In this document: positions 34,880 through 45,399 of the stretch, piece by piece
Layout: every line of letters begins with the position of its first letter
How positions within the stretch are numbered: position 1 is the first letter of the stretch
Origin: Arcuatula senhousia
Taxonomy: Eukaryota > Mollusca > Bivalvia > Mytilida > Mytilidae
NCBI GenBank assembly: GCA_963971305.1
Contig: OZ020306.1
Location: 36,167,512 to 36,231,511, forward strand
Reading direction: 5' to 3'
Length of the DNA: 64,000 nt
Position numbers and translations under genes: made by a program
The notes under the pieces: model-generated
Databases searched by the model: none
The model's input: the letters and a program-made list of their open reading frames with translations, nothing else
What the model was told of the DNA's origin: nothing

Positions 34880-36576
34880 ACAATCTATGAAATACCGGTA
34901 TAATGCTATTGAAAAACATTAATGAACAAATGGTTTCCTTCTTCCTTCACGTTGCTTTTTATTTCCTTAACTGTCAAAAAAATATTTATTTCATACGTAG
35001 CTTTTTGCTTCACTTGTTACATTTTAACAAAAAAATAAGACTGAGGAAGTAGTAAAGACATCGTTTACAAAATTATGTAAGAAATGCTTACTGGTGTATA
35101 AAATATGGTATATGGTATAAGGGGATTTTGAGACCTTTTTGTCTTGTGTATCAGAAGTGTATGCAAGATTCTGATTCCTAGTCTTTCCTTTTCTAACGAG
35201 AAATTTAAAGACTGTATTTATTTAGTTGAATTGTACAAAGAAAAAAAGTGAAAATCAATCATCTGGGCCATTTAGGGCGGTCAGTTTTATTGGAGGAGGA
35301 AACCGGAGTAGCCGAAAAAAACAGCGACCTTGGGAGCGCAACTGACAAACCTAATCACATACCAATGGGAAGTCCCTTTTTGTAAATTCCAAGCGGGACT
35401 CGAGCACCACCCGAGAGGTGATCGGCTAGTGATCAGTGTGGTATTTAAACCAGCGCCTTAGACCACTCGGCCACTCAGGCAAGATATTCGTCGAACAATG
35501 GGAGTCAGGGGACACAACCCTATACTAAACTCCATGCATGTTACAAGCAGTCGTTTTTTCCACACACAATCCAAAAGTTGGAAAGAACCAGCAACCAACT
35601 CGTTCACGCTGGAAGATTTCAAGGCAAGCCTCTATGCATATAGCTAAAAAATTTTAACTGTCCTTTTTAACCGCACTCTGTTCGGTATAATCCAAACCTA
35701 ACCTTGGATAATTTATACAGCCTTCTGTAGTACTCAGCGACTACTGACCATTATTTGATGATGATGGTGATGTGATGATGATGATTGATATTTTAAAGCG
35801 GTAACTACTCATAGAAAACATTAAACGAAACGAACCAAAAGCCCTAGATTAAAATGGAAGTCAGATATAATCTTTGGGCAATTAACGTGATTAATGGTAT
35901 GAAAGAGACCTGTGTCAATTTCATGAAAAGGTCTATTTAAAAATTCGATTATTTCGATTTTTTCAATTCAAATATAGTGATTTAAAATAAAAATTATCAC
36001 TGTTCTACTTTATGAAAATTAAATCCAAATTTAGACAAAATGCATTTTTAAAATTTTGCTTTGAACCATTTGTGGTTTCTTTTGAAGTTTTACCTTGATT
36101 AACTATATCTTCATGGGATTTAAAATGTCCCTTAATGATTAATTACATGCAAGCTGCATCATATGTAAACAACCTTGAACAATTTTTTCTGGACCTAAGT
36201 GTATAGGAAAGTAATGTAGATTTATTATTGAAAGAATTTTAAAATTTTAAAGTTTCGCCACTTTGGATGCGTTTCAATTGTTCAGATTAATCATATAATA
36301 TTAATATTACATTAAACGGCTTAAAAACGATTAAATAGTAAATACATTTGTTAATAAAACTGCAAAGGAAGATAAAATCAGTGTGGATATATACAAAATG
36401 GTCGATATTATAAATTGTGAATTTTTAAATGTGAAAAATACAATGACAGTGTTATGATTCCAAAAGAAACATGATGGAAAGCGAAAACAAAGAGGACAGT
36501 TATATTCATTTAATATCAACAGGATTAAATTAAAAGACATTATAGGTATTTGTCAACACAACTGCTAAAAGAGAAG
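34880..36576. other. Spacer between the GM2A-like cluster and the 387-aa ORF
   Basis: Apart from the SINE at 35240-35492, I see no gene. Positions 35500-36540 are AT-rich without ORFs. A TTATAG at 36540-36545 could be a splice acceptor for the following ORF. Confidence 0.5.
35240..35492 (-). mobile_element. tRNA-derived SINE
   Basis: The - strand begins with a tRNA-Leu/Ser-like head (TGGCCGAGTGGTCTAAGGCG, box A type, later GGTGCTCGAGTCCCGC, box B type). It ends with a conserved block CCGGTTTCCTCCTCCAATAA followed by CTGACCGCCC. The tail block also occurs at 43419-43610 on the + strand, so the two belong to one SINE family or share a conserved domain. Confidence 0.75.
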
Positions 36577-37740
36577 ATGAGTTATTCACTTCCAATGAAG
36601 AAATTATTTATGGCACCGTTTTTGTCGGACTTTGAAAAGACTAAAAAACCTAAGGTTACGTTCGAGTCTCTACCTAAACCGAAATCAAATTTCTTCAAAA
36701 AGGAATATGAAAATAAGTATATGGAGCAGAATTCAAATCGATCAAAGGTGATTCCTAGTCTGAGACCAAAAACTAAATCACCACAGTGCCTTCCTGGGGA
36801 AAATGAGTTTGACTTCCAAAGTATGGCAACTTTTAACACCAGGCTTGATCTCCCGCGGGACACGGACGATTACGATTTGCAATATACGCCATGCGAGGAT
36901 CCTTATGACGATGACGAAGATGATTATGATTTACGTCCCCAGACATCATACCTGTCTATACCGTTCGCTAATAGAAAACGAGCTTTAGAAAGCATCGCGG
37001 AATGTCTGACTCCATCAACGTCGTCTGCGTCATCACGTGGAGGTGATGTTTCACCGGATTTTAAATTCAACCAGATTCTTGATATAAAACAGGAAACATT
37101 CAAATACAACAAGAATAATAGTATAAATACCGCTGCTACCTGGGTTTCAAAACTAAGCCCACTGCCAAAAATAGCAGAAGACAGACAAGTGACGCCGGTC
37201 AAGGTCAAAAGTGTGTTATCCCTCCGACCCAATGAGCATCTTCCGATTATCGAAAGTGCAAACCAGCGACTTGAAAATGCTGAAACATTTCTTGCGCATA
37301 ATTCAAGATTCAGATCTGGACACAGTAGAGCGGAATCGGTAGATAGCATTAGAACGCCATCTACATCCCGGCATTTATTGTGGTCACGTGGTTCTATCAT
37401 GTCAGATGGAGGTTTTACGAAGGCGCGTTCAGATACAAATATGACAAAACATTCTTTCCAATCCGAACCCACGCCCATTGTAGCCGATTCCCCAGAAACA
37501 AAGGTCATAAAAAAGAAGGGTAGAAAATACAGAAGAAAGGCTGCAACTAAAGTGTTCGTACCCTACCAGTCTTTCTTAGAAAGCGTGAATGGAATCAAGG
37601 ACAGGAAAAAGTCGAAATCTTTTAGTAAGAGTGCAAACTTTACATTGTTTTTCCCATCTATAAACAAAAAGTGCATTATCACGCCTATTCAAAAGGATTC
37701 CAAAGCTTCAAAAGAAAAGGGTAAACGACCAAGCAAATAA
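36577..37740 (+). CDS. Uncharacterised 387-aa Ser/Lys-rich protein, uninterrupted ORF
   Basis: An ATG at 36577 in good context (A at -3) opens 387 codons ending TAA at 37738-37740, with AATAAA at 37773. Codon use is protein-like. I recognise no domain. The protein has no signal peptide or membrane segment. It has an acidic cluster at about residues 107-120 (DPYDDDEDDYDL), serine-rich low-complexity stretches (for example STSSASSRGG), and a basic patch at about 309-327 (KKKGRKYRRK) that could be a nuclear localisation signal. It also has a Lys-rich tail. It looks largely disordered. The frame stays open a little upstream of the ATG and a possible acceptor (TTATAG) precedes it, so it could also be the last exon of a longer gene. 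Confidence 0.7.
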   Translation: MSYSLPMKKLFMAPFLSDFEKTKKPKVTFESLPKPKSNFFKKEYENKYMEQNSNRSKVIPSLRPKTKSPQCLPGENEFDFQSMATFNTRLDLPRDTDDYDLQYTPCEDPYDDDEDDYDLRPQTSYLSIPFANRKRALESIAECLTPSTSSASSRGGDVSPDFKFNQILDIKQETFKYNKNNSINTAATWVSKLSPLPKIAEDRQVTPVKVKSVLSLRPNEHLPIIESANQRLENAETFLAHNSRFRSGHSRAESVDSIRTPSTSRHLLWSRGSIMSDGGFTKARSDTNMTKHSFQSEPTPIVADSPETKVIKKKGRKYRRKAATKVFVPYQSFLESVNGIKDRKKSKSFSKSANFTLFFPSINKKCIITPIQKDSKASKEKGKRPSK

Positions 37741-37772
37741 ATTGTATTTCCTACCAAGTTCACCAGGATGCA

Positions 37773-37778
37773 AATAAA
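37773..37778 (+). promoter_or_regulatory. Polyadenylation signal of the 387-aa gene
   Basis: AATAAA is 33 bp after the stop codon, a normal distance for a short 3' UTR. Confidence 0.55.
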
Positions 37779-38464
37779 ATGATGTAATTGTATTGTCAAA
37801 AATCAATGGTTGAAAAAATGAAGAACAATTCGGGTACAGATGTTCTTAAATTTGTTAATGCATTCTTTAGTTTGAAAATATATAATACAATATGTCAATT
37901 TTTTAACACATTATTTTAGTTAAAAACTCATTATGAATGACATTTGAAAGCACATTATATAATTGACATTTTAAAAACTACAATAAAAAAAATAGAATTT
38001 AATCAGTGGTGACCGAGAATACTAAAATATATACACTGTCAGTATATGGTTGTGATATTAAAAGGGGGAAGCAATTTCATATTTATGAATTATTGACATG
38101 ATCTAAATTTAAATGTTTTATAAACATTTTAAAAATTCACATTTGGTACTAAAAATATAAAAAATTTCATTCATATAATTCAGTGTTCGTATTTGTTTTC
38201 TGCTCATAGCATTTTGTTATGTTTTTGATTTTTGTTAATGTGTGTCACATTTGTGAATTCACAAAATGTTGTTTTTGTGTAAATTGTTGAATTTGAAATG
38301 TTGGTATAAAATATCACAAATATTTGTTGTTTCTTTTTAGCATTTGTAGCACTTTTGTTTTCCCATTTTCCATTTGCATAGAAATCAAGAATCAAATGCT
38401 GTTCTTGAAATAATCTGATTTCTTCTTAGAGATAACAAGGAGTTGCACTAAGTCGTGCTAAGCA
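37779..38464. other. AT-rich spacer, nothing recognised
   Basis: There are no credible ORFs, repeats with clear ends, or RNA genes between the 387-aa gene and the TIR element at 38465. Confidence 0.5.
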
Positions 38465-39160
38465 TACCCCCACTCGACCATTTAGAAAAAAGGAAGTAGA
38501 TGACCGACTGACCTGGAAAGGGGAGGCACGGTACAACTCATCGTGCTAAAGTTGTATACCAAATTTGAAATCAATCCCTACTGTAGAAGCCGAGAAATTT
38601 GTTACGAAAAATTGTCTATTTTTGACCCATAAAAAGTCTAAGTCAGCTTGGAAAACAGGAAGTAGATAATGGACTGACCTGGAAAGGGGAGGCACGGTTT
38701 AACTAATCATGCTGAAGCTGTGTATTAAATTTGAAACCAATCCATCCAGTAGAAGCCGAGAAAACTGTTACGAAAAATTTCACGTTTTAAATTTTTTACC
38801 CCAAAAAAGTCTAAGTCGGCTCGGATAACAGGAAGTTGATGATGGACTGATCTGGAAAGGGGAGGCACGGTATAACTCATCATGTTGAGGCTGTGTACCA
38901 AATTGGAAACCAATCCATCCAGTAGAGAAAACTGTTACGAAAAATTTCACATTTCAATTTTTTTACCCTAAAAAAGTCTAAGTCGGCTCATAAAACAAGA
39001 AGTAGATGATGGACTGACCTGGAAAGAGTAGGCATGGTATAACTCATCATGTTGAAGATGTGTACCAAATTTAAAACCAATCCATCCAGTAGAAGCAGAG
39101 AAATTGAACCGGACGGACAAGGTGATTGCCATATAGCCCCCTCTCTTACGAGTGGGGGTA
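38465..39160. mobile_element. 696-bp TIR element with four tandem units of about 175 bp
   Basis: It is bounded by perfect 12-bp inverted ends TACCCCCACTCG / CGAGTGGGGGTA. Inside, about four head-to-tail units repeat CTGACCTGGAAAGGGGAGGC, ACCAATCCATCCAGTAGAAG and GTTACGAAAAATT. It is non-coding. The ends resemble in style those of 6656-6894 (TA plus C-rich TIR). Confidence 0.8.
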
Positions 39161-39322
39161 TAAAAATTGTACTTCAGGAAAACTTCGCACTCACCACCTT
39201 ATCTTATTATCAATAATATTTATACTATCAATTTAAGGTAAAAAAATGTTTCAAAAATTCGTCCTTACAATATGACATAGATACTAGAAAAATATTTCTT
39301 CACAAAAATTCTGCAAAAAGTT

Positions 39323-42300
39323 TTAAAGATTACTTTGCAAAACTCCATAATCATAATCTGGATTTCCCTGCCTTAAGCCGGAAAAGAAATGTATATGATG
39401 TTCTGGTTTTGTATAAGTGTTTATAACAGCTGGAAGTTCCATCATACGCTTCATCCATGCATGCAATCTAGGGAAATTCCTGTTTGTAATGTCAGTTTCT
39501 GAAGCAACAATGGAAATGCACGGAATCCTTTCAAACCAAGGCCAGATCATAAAGTCTACCATACAAGGTTTATCACCTGAAAGTAATGAAACACATGAAA
39601 CATACTACATAAAAAACAGGTACAAACAAGCTTGACAGATTCTTGACTTAGGATAAGCGCATATAAAATGTGACGGAGTTAAACTAATTTGTGGGAGGTC
39701 ATCTTCATAGAAATGCTGATGAAATTACTAAAGACCAGATCTCATATTAACCAACACAACACAACATTTAACATTTAATAGGACCAAGGTATTCATATTC
39801 TAATGGTATTTGGCATTTTCAACATTTTTGCTATTTAAAGAGGCCCCGATGAACTTGAAAATTAAATGCGTGTCAGGTGTAGTACAATCTATTGCCTCGA
39901 ACTTGACATAGAAAGAAGATGTAACAATGGGTTAACCGAATGTCAAAAGTCCGAAAGGACAGAGACAAAACCAGGAAAAACCAACGAGAACAGGACGAAA
40001 CCCCCCCCCCCCCCCAAAAAAAAAAAAAAAACAACCAAACAACATATAAAACATGGAAACACAAAAACTACTGACTATCAATTAAAACTCTAGTCGTAAT
40101 GAGAGGGAACTCAGGTGCTCCGGAAGGGTAAGCAGTTCCTGTCTGCTATAGCACACCCGTCGAGTTGCAAACAGTCAATTCAGTGTGTCAAATCTGGTAA
40201 GGAAGACAAAACAAAACGCTATGAAGAGCCAATATCTGCACTCATTTGAGAGATTGAAATCACATATTTGTCTATAACCGTAAAAATTCTTGAGTGAAGA
40301 CAGCAACCGAAAAGCAACACTTACCCTGTGTAAGCAATATTTGCATCAGACATGACAATCAATGGAAGTCCAAAAAGCTTTGAAATCACGAATCAATTGT
40401 GATACGTAAATTTGAGCATGTTGCTACATGTAACAAGGAGGAAAAGTTGACGATTTAAAAGTTGAAGTCATCTTGTTTGTAGAAGGTTTATGGGGTTACT
40501 TTGTCAATTGTATCTATCTGCTACCATTCTTTATTTTGTTCGATCATGGATATTTTTTTACAAAGTAGACGATAATGAGATATAGCAGTTACACCCCAAA
40601 ATATTTTGTACCAAAGCGGATATCACTCAAGCAGTAAATTTTGTTATGCCTTAGAGTCCTCTCATCTTCATAATTTAATTCATACTTGTTGGAAGGTAGA
40701 AAACCCCAAAATGAATAAATGTGTTTTATCAATAAATGTACCTCCAAAATAATCTCCTCTTTCTGACAATGCTTGTTCGTATTTCTTCATTTCCCTCAAA
40801 TACTTCTTCAGCGTTTCATCCAATGTTCCGTTGGCTACGGAAGACGGGACTTCATAGAATAAGGATATGACCTGTTTAGGAGGATAACAGTCATTTATTA
40901 TATAGATATAGGTGAAAGATCGTGATTTCCGAGTTAAATAAATTTCTAGATTTTCACGGAGTTAATTACAGGATTTATCTAACTCGCGTGCGAATTTATC
41001 TAACCCTCGTGAAGTTTCCCGCGAAAAATAAGTAACTGAGATTATTGCGCAATACACAATTCATTAATCAATAATTTCTTTCGTTTTCATTATTTGATGA
41101 TTATAAGTCACGTTTTTCAAAATTATCTATATAATAAATAGTATAACTAATTCGGGGTGACGAATATCAATTTTAATGTCACTCGTGTCGAATAACGCTA
41201 GGGGATTCAACTCGTGCGCGGAACAAGTTCCGCGCACTTGATGAATCCTGGCGTTATTCGAGACTCGTGACATTAAAATTGATATTCGCCACCCCTCATT
41301 AGTTATACTATAAGTACTGTCAGTATATTTAGTTGGGAAACGTTACATGTAATAGAAACGAAAGGAGTAAAGATCTTGATTGGATTTACCAATCGTAAAA
41401 TGTAAAGGATAAGATCGGTAAATATAAGAGTATTCCATTAAAAAAGGATGAATTGAATCAGATTTAATTGTGTTGGGTCATTTGATTGGAAGCGCCTCGA
41501 ACTACAACCTGATTCCTCGAGCGGAAAAACTGTACGGTAACGGGTGTTACTGGCTTGTTTTTCTGTTACATATGTATTGTATCTAATAGTCTAATACGTA
41601 TACTTGTCAAACCCTTTTGAACAAGGCTTCATCCCTGTTAACTTCAAATTGAGATTAGAAACTCAATAAAGTTCACAAAATACAAAAAAATGTCCAGTTT
41701 AAAAGACTAGGATCAATATTTAAATCACAATTAAATTTAGGTCGCGCTACATGGAAAATCACCTGAATGGTAAACTAGTCTCATTAAATGGGACGGACGG
41801 TCGCTCGCTCTATTTATGTAATCTATCTCAGATATATGTGTACCTTACTAAATGTTTCCGATAACATTTTGTCTTGTGCCTTTTTGTATGGGTCAGAAGG
41901 AGTCAGCTTTGGTTCAGGGTACATCTCATCAAGGTAATCATTGCACACACTTGATTCATACACTACTCTGCCATCTTTTTCCAGTATAGGAACCAGACAT
42001 GCCGGGTACCTCTCACGTAACCACTTTGGTTTCTGTTTTAGGTTGATATTCACAAGTTCATGGCTGTAAAAATGATAAGATATTTGAAACAAGAGGCTCC
42101 CAGGAGCCTTAATCCTCGACCTCATCTCAATGACCTGTTAAATTATAATTAATTTTGCCAATATTTTGGTGTAAGTGGGGACAAAACTCCGACAATGGGT
42201 CATCATACATTACTCATTGGGGCCATTTGTAAAGTTAGTTAAAACGAATATTTAAGAAAACAAACTTCTCTCTGTCTTTAACTTTATTTTATTTTAAATT

Positions 42301-42821
42301 GATGCTTATTAAGAAGACGGGTTAAAGCATTTTTTTATTATATCACTAATTATTTAAGCTAGAACACATGTTGAAGTGGTTTTCTGATCCCGTACATGTA
42401 CGTTCTTTTCAGCAACGGGGGCTATGGCTGTTTGGTTTGAAGTAAACTTTAATTTGTGCAATAACTGTGGAGGATATCCTTGTAAAAGTTGTACAAGTTT
42501 ACAGTTTCAAAATATTTGGTTTCAGAGGATAGGATCTTTAAAGAAAAAGAAAATTACGACGATGACGGACGACAAGAGCGGACACTAAGTGATGAGCATA
42601 CGCATATCCGCCATATTTTCATGCATTATTTTCCACTATTTCTGTTTATATTTGTTATGTAATCAATCCGAATTTATTGGCCAATTGTTTAAGAAAAGAA
42701 ATAAAAGTAACTCACGGTATTCTTTTGTAGTGCAGCACTAGACGGGTTCGCTGTGCATATGGACAGAATCTCATACTATAGATCCTCATAACCCCCGGTG
42801 TTAAAGGTGGACATTTTGAAT
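39323..42821 (-). CDS. Omega-class glutathione S-transferase, four exons, first exon not found
   Basis: On the - strand the exons are 42821-42716, 42063-41844, 40871-40742 and 39576-39323 (stop), all GT-AG and in frame. The first encodes [20 protein letters not shown] then QRTRLVL. This is the omega thioredoxin-fold start, with a single catalytic Cys in FCPYA instead of the Tyr or Ser of other GST classes. The second has [24 protein letters not shown] and the glutathione-contacting [13 protein letters not shown]. The third and fourth make the helical C-terminal domain, with [18 protein letters not shown] typical of GSTO. About 236 residues are covered, close to the usual 240. Only the initiating exon is missing; it should lie upstream, beyond 42823. 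Expected activity is glutathione-dependent thioltransferase / dehydroascorbate reductase in the cytosol. Confidence 0.9.
39925..40340 (-). repeat. Reverse transcriptase element tail with ORF end, antisense
   Basis: The reverse complement of the 3' tail (AATGTCAAAAGTCCGAAAGG) is followed by degenerate RT C-terminal coding sequence at about 40215-40340. A C-run followed by an A-run sits at about 40000-40031. It is inserted in the last intron of the GST omega gene. Confidence 0.75.
40905..41312. mobile_element. Palindromic element with leader, copy 1
   Basis: Positions 41140-41312 form a long inverted repeat centred on GTGCGCGGAACAAGTTCCGC, with arms ending TAGTATAACTAATTCGGGG. The leader (TCGTGATTTCCGAGTTAAAT ... 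CCCGCGAAAAA) is also present at the second copy, 47980-48366. It is in intron 2 of the GST gene. Confidence 0.8.
41500..41595. repeat. Half copy of the palindromic element at 46857-47035
   Basis: TGATTCCTCGAGCGGAAAAA, TGTACGGTAACGGGTGTTAC and CTTGTTTTTCTGTTACATAT repeat the right arm of the 46.9-kb element. Confidence 0.7.
42086..42110 (-). repeat. End fragment of the AGCTCACCTGG minisatellite element
   Basis: ACAAGAGGCTCCCAGGAGCC is the reverse complement of the right end of the element at 52083-53604. It lies in intron 1 of the GST gene, just upstream of the exon beginning at 42063. Confidence 0.55.
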
Positions 42822-42947
42822 CTATAATAATAATTTAATTAAAGAAAAAAACATATCATATCATATATTTTCCTTTGGTTATAATGTGTCTATGTACAAT
42901 GTACAAAAAGTAAACTATCAAACTTGTTGTTTAGGTTGTTTTCATTT

Positions 42948-43231
42948 AGGGACGGACCATTTAACTTGAAGGGGGGGGCTTGGTTTTTTGTTTTGATCAG
43001 AATTTTTTTTCCGCGCAGAGCGCGGACAAAATATTTATTTTTCGAAGGTGTCACGACAGAATATATTTTTTTTCATTATCAGCATTATTTTTTATAGCAG
43101 AAATCCTTCTTCAGAATATATTTTTTTTATCCTCAGCTGCCAAAATATTTTTTTCATAGAAAATAATTTTCAGAATATTTTTTTAGGAAAAAACCATAGC
43201 CCCCCTTCAAGTAAAATGTTCGGTCCCTTAT
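42948..43231. mobile_element. TIR element, about 284 bp, T-rich centre
   Basis: The left end AGGGACGGACCATTTAACTT and the reverse complement of the right end (AGGGACCGAACATTTTACTT) match, followed by GAAGGGGGG in both. The centre repeats CAGAATATATTTTTTT. Part of a related element lies at 49785-50275. Confidence 0.7.
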
Positions 43232-43418
43232 TTCATTTTAATGTACTACAATGTACTAAAAAATGGCGAAAATTGAAATTACATGAACATTTTCCGAATA
43301 CCGGTATTAGTTAATAACAGATCTCTACCCTTAGCTTAGCGCCTGAAGCTATGGAGGGGAGGGGTGTTGTTTTACACGATGATACTAATAAATCATGTTA
43401 ACACAGTTTTCTTTACGT

Positions 43419-43610
43419 AGGTAAGGCAAGGGACTACCCCAGCTGTATGTGATTAGGTTTGTCAGTTACCTGCCCAAGGTCGGTGGTTTCCTCCGGGTAC
43501 TCCGGTTTCCTCCGGGTACTCCGGTTTCCTCCACCATTAAACACTGACCGCCCTACATGGCCCAGGTGCGTCGACAAAGGGCGTTAAACACTAACACACA
43601 CACGTAGGTA
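43419..43610 (+). mobile_element. SINE, 3' portion
   Basis: It contains GGTTTCCTCCGGGTACTCCG in two to three partly tandem copies, then ACACTGACCGCCCTACATGG, GGGCGTTAAACAC and a CA-rich end. It shares the conserved block with 35240-35492. No tRNA head is visible, so it is 5'-truncated. Confidence 0.7.
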
Positions 43611-43616
43611 AGGCAG

Positions 43617-44480
43617 TTAACTTCAAGAGAACATGCATACATAGCCCTAGTGAGACCACACTTGGAATGCAGTAGTCCAGCATGAAACCCACATTGGAAG
43701 GACATAAATAAAATTGAAATGATCCAACACAGGGTGGCACGCTTCGCAACAAGCAACTACATCTACCAGCCTGGGTCAATAACATCAACCCTCGATCAAC
43801 AACTTGAACTGGCCAACATTGGGAGTAAAGGAGAAATGTTAACAGACTCATTAACCCCGCCACATTTTTAATGTGCCTGTCCTAGGCTAAGCCAGGAATC
43901 TTTATCAAAGCTTATGTTTGTAATTACATTTAGTCGAATTTATGTTAATTTTTTTTTGTCAAGAAGTGGGTCTTTCATTACACTTTAGGATTTGGCTTGA
44001 ATCATATGTAGTTTATTTTCAATCCAGGGGCCAATTGAAAAACAGCAAGCAGTGACCGCTGGTCACATTGAAGGCTGCTGGCTGTTTTTCAATGTGGATG
44101 TTTTAAATTTACGTTTATATTGTAGGTTGTGTCGCGTACACTTATTCCACATCTCATTTTCTTCTTTCATCCTCTTCCATAAGATTCTTAACCATCACAA
44201 AGCCGCAGAGATATCACAATACTACCTCGTAGAAACCAGACAAATCACACACAGTCATGCTTACAACATCCTGCAACCACAGTGTAATACATCAGTGTAT
44301 GAAAACAGTTTCTACCCACGAACAATAAGAGACTGGAATCGACTACCTGGCAGCATCGTACAGGACACTGACACCACCAGCTTCAAGACAAGGAGCACCT
44401 CTGGTCTCACTTCCATCCGGAGACCAGAGTCACACCTATGCCAAAGCAATACCATGTTTTTAACCTGCACCTTTTAACAT
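43617..44480 (+). mobile_element. LINE reverse transcriptase C-terminal fragment split by a family A repeat
   Basis: Positions 43640-43850 read ALVRPHLECSSPAWNPHW, then INKIEMIQHRVARFATSNY, in one frame. Positions 44175-44480 continue with LETRQ-like, VYENSFYPRTIRDWNRLPGS and TTSFKTR. This is the usual end of a non-LTR retrotransposon ORF2. The two halves are separated by the family A copy at 43853-44165. The reading words are well preserved, so the LINE insertion is fairly young and the family A insertion younger. Confidence 0.8.
43853..44165 (+). repeat. Interspersed repeat family A inserted in a LINE
   Basis: This is a near full-length family A copy, from CCCCGCCACATTTTTAATGT to GCGTACACTTATTCCACATC. 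Because both sides are LINE coding sequence, the insertion gives a good estimate of the family's true ends. Confidence 0.8.
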
Positions 44481-44563
44481 TACTCAAACAACGTCGGAGG
44501 TTGGACGGCATGCTATTTTTGGACTTGTTGCCATCCATCGAAGTATGAGACCTCTTACATTAT

Positions 44564-45060
44564 CAGGTCCTGTACAAGTCCCAAACGAGCTAGGTAGTTC
44601 AATGAGCTAAGTAAGCTCGATCGAGCTTTGAATTATTATCTCCCTTTGTGATTTTTAACAAAAAGATCTATATTTGTTTCTGTTGTTCAACTTGATTGTT
44701 GTCAGTGCAAGATGAAACTTTCTCACAACTTTATGTCAACATATCTGATCAAAGAAACATCAAAATGTTGAACTTTTACCGTTGACTTTCGAAGAATCAA
44801 ATTTGCATTAGACTTAATGCAATTAAGTCCAATTTTCATGAAAAAAAATTTCCACGGTAGAAGTGAAAAATTAAAATTGCTTTTTGACAAAGATCACCTT
44901 CTATAAACAACCTTATAGTTTCATGATGCATAGGGAAGATTTAATAAAGATAGGCAGATTTTAGTCAAAAACAGCAAAGGGAGGTAAGAATTTAAAGCTC
45001 GATCGAGCTTAACTAGCTCGATTGAATTACCTAGCTCGTTTGGTACTTGTACAGGATCTG
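44564..45060. mobile_element. 497-bp TIR element with 5-bp ATTAT target duplication
   Basis: Arms of about 85 bp start CAGGTCCTGTACAAGT and CAGATCCTGTACAAGT (right end reversed). They contain AAACGAGCTAGGTA and the self-complementary AAGCTCGATCGAGCTT. ATTAT flanks both sides (44559-44563 and 45061-45065). There is no ORF. Confidence 0.85.
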
Positions 45061-45327
45061 ATTATAGGAGTATTTTTAACTTGTACGACTTTACCCCCCA
45101 CAGAGCTATTCAATTTCAGTACTTTAACGGGTGTTACCGGCTTCTTTTATTTTTAGAACTTACACGTCCTGTTTATCTATAGGTCAACTTAGTTCATGCG
45201 TATTTTACGAAGTCAAAGTTGTTAAATTTTGATGGAAGGTCGATTTATTCATCATATTAAGGTTTTTAATTTGTGAGACATTTTGCTTATGCATTTTAAG
45301 TTAAGATCGTCTCGAAAAAATCCCTGT

Positions 45328-45399
45328 CCTGGGCGGGGTTCGAACCATCATTCCTTGTCATACTAGACTTCAATCTTACCCCACGACTACTGAGGACTA
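45328..45399 (-). repeat. tRNA-like sequence (probable SINE head or tRNA pseudogene)
   Basis: The - strand has a box B-like GGTTCGAACCCCGCC and a box A-like stretch in CCTCAGTAGTCGTGGGGTAA, with tRNA-like spacing. I could not fold a clean cloverleaf, so it is not called a functional tRNA. Confidence 0.55.

Noticed and set aside
36550..36576. Nine extra codons upstream of the 387-aa protein
   Set aside because: That extension starts at TTG; the first ATG in good context is at 36577.
36582..37508. Antisense ORFs of 93 and 194 codons
   Set aside because: They lie opposite the 387-aa coding frame and show no independent protein-like features.
41823..42125. Single-exon reading of the GST fragment with a start Met at 42125
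   Set aside because: The first 20 codons are intron and repeat-end sequence. A TTTTACAG acceptor at about 42064-42071 begins the true exon at 42063, preceded by the FCPYA exon.
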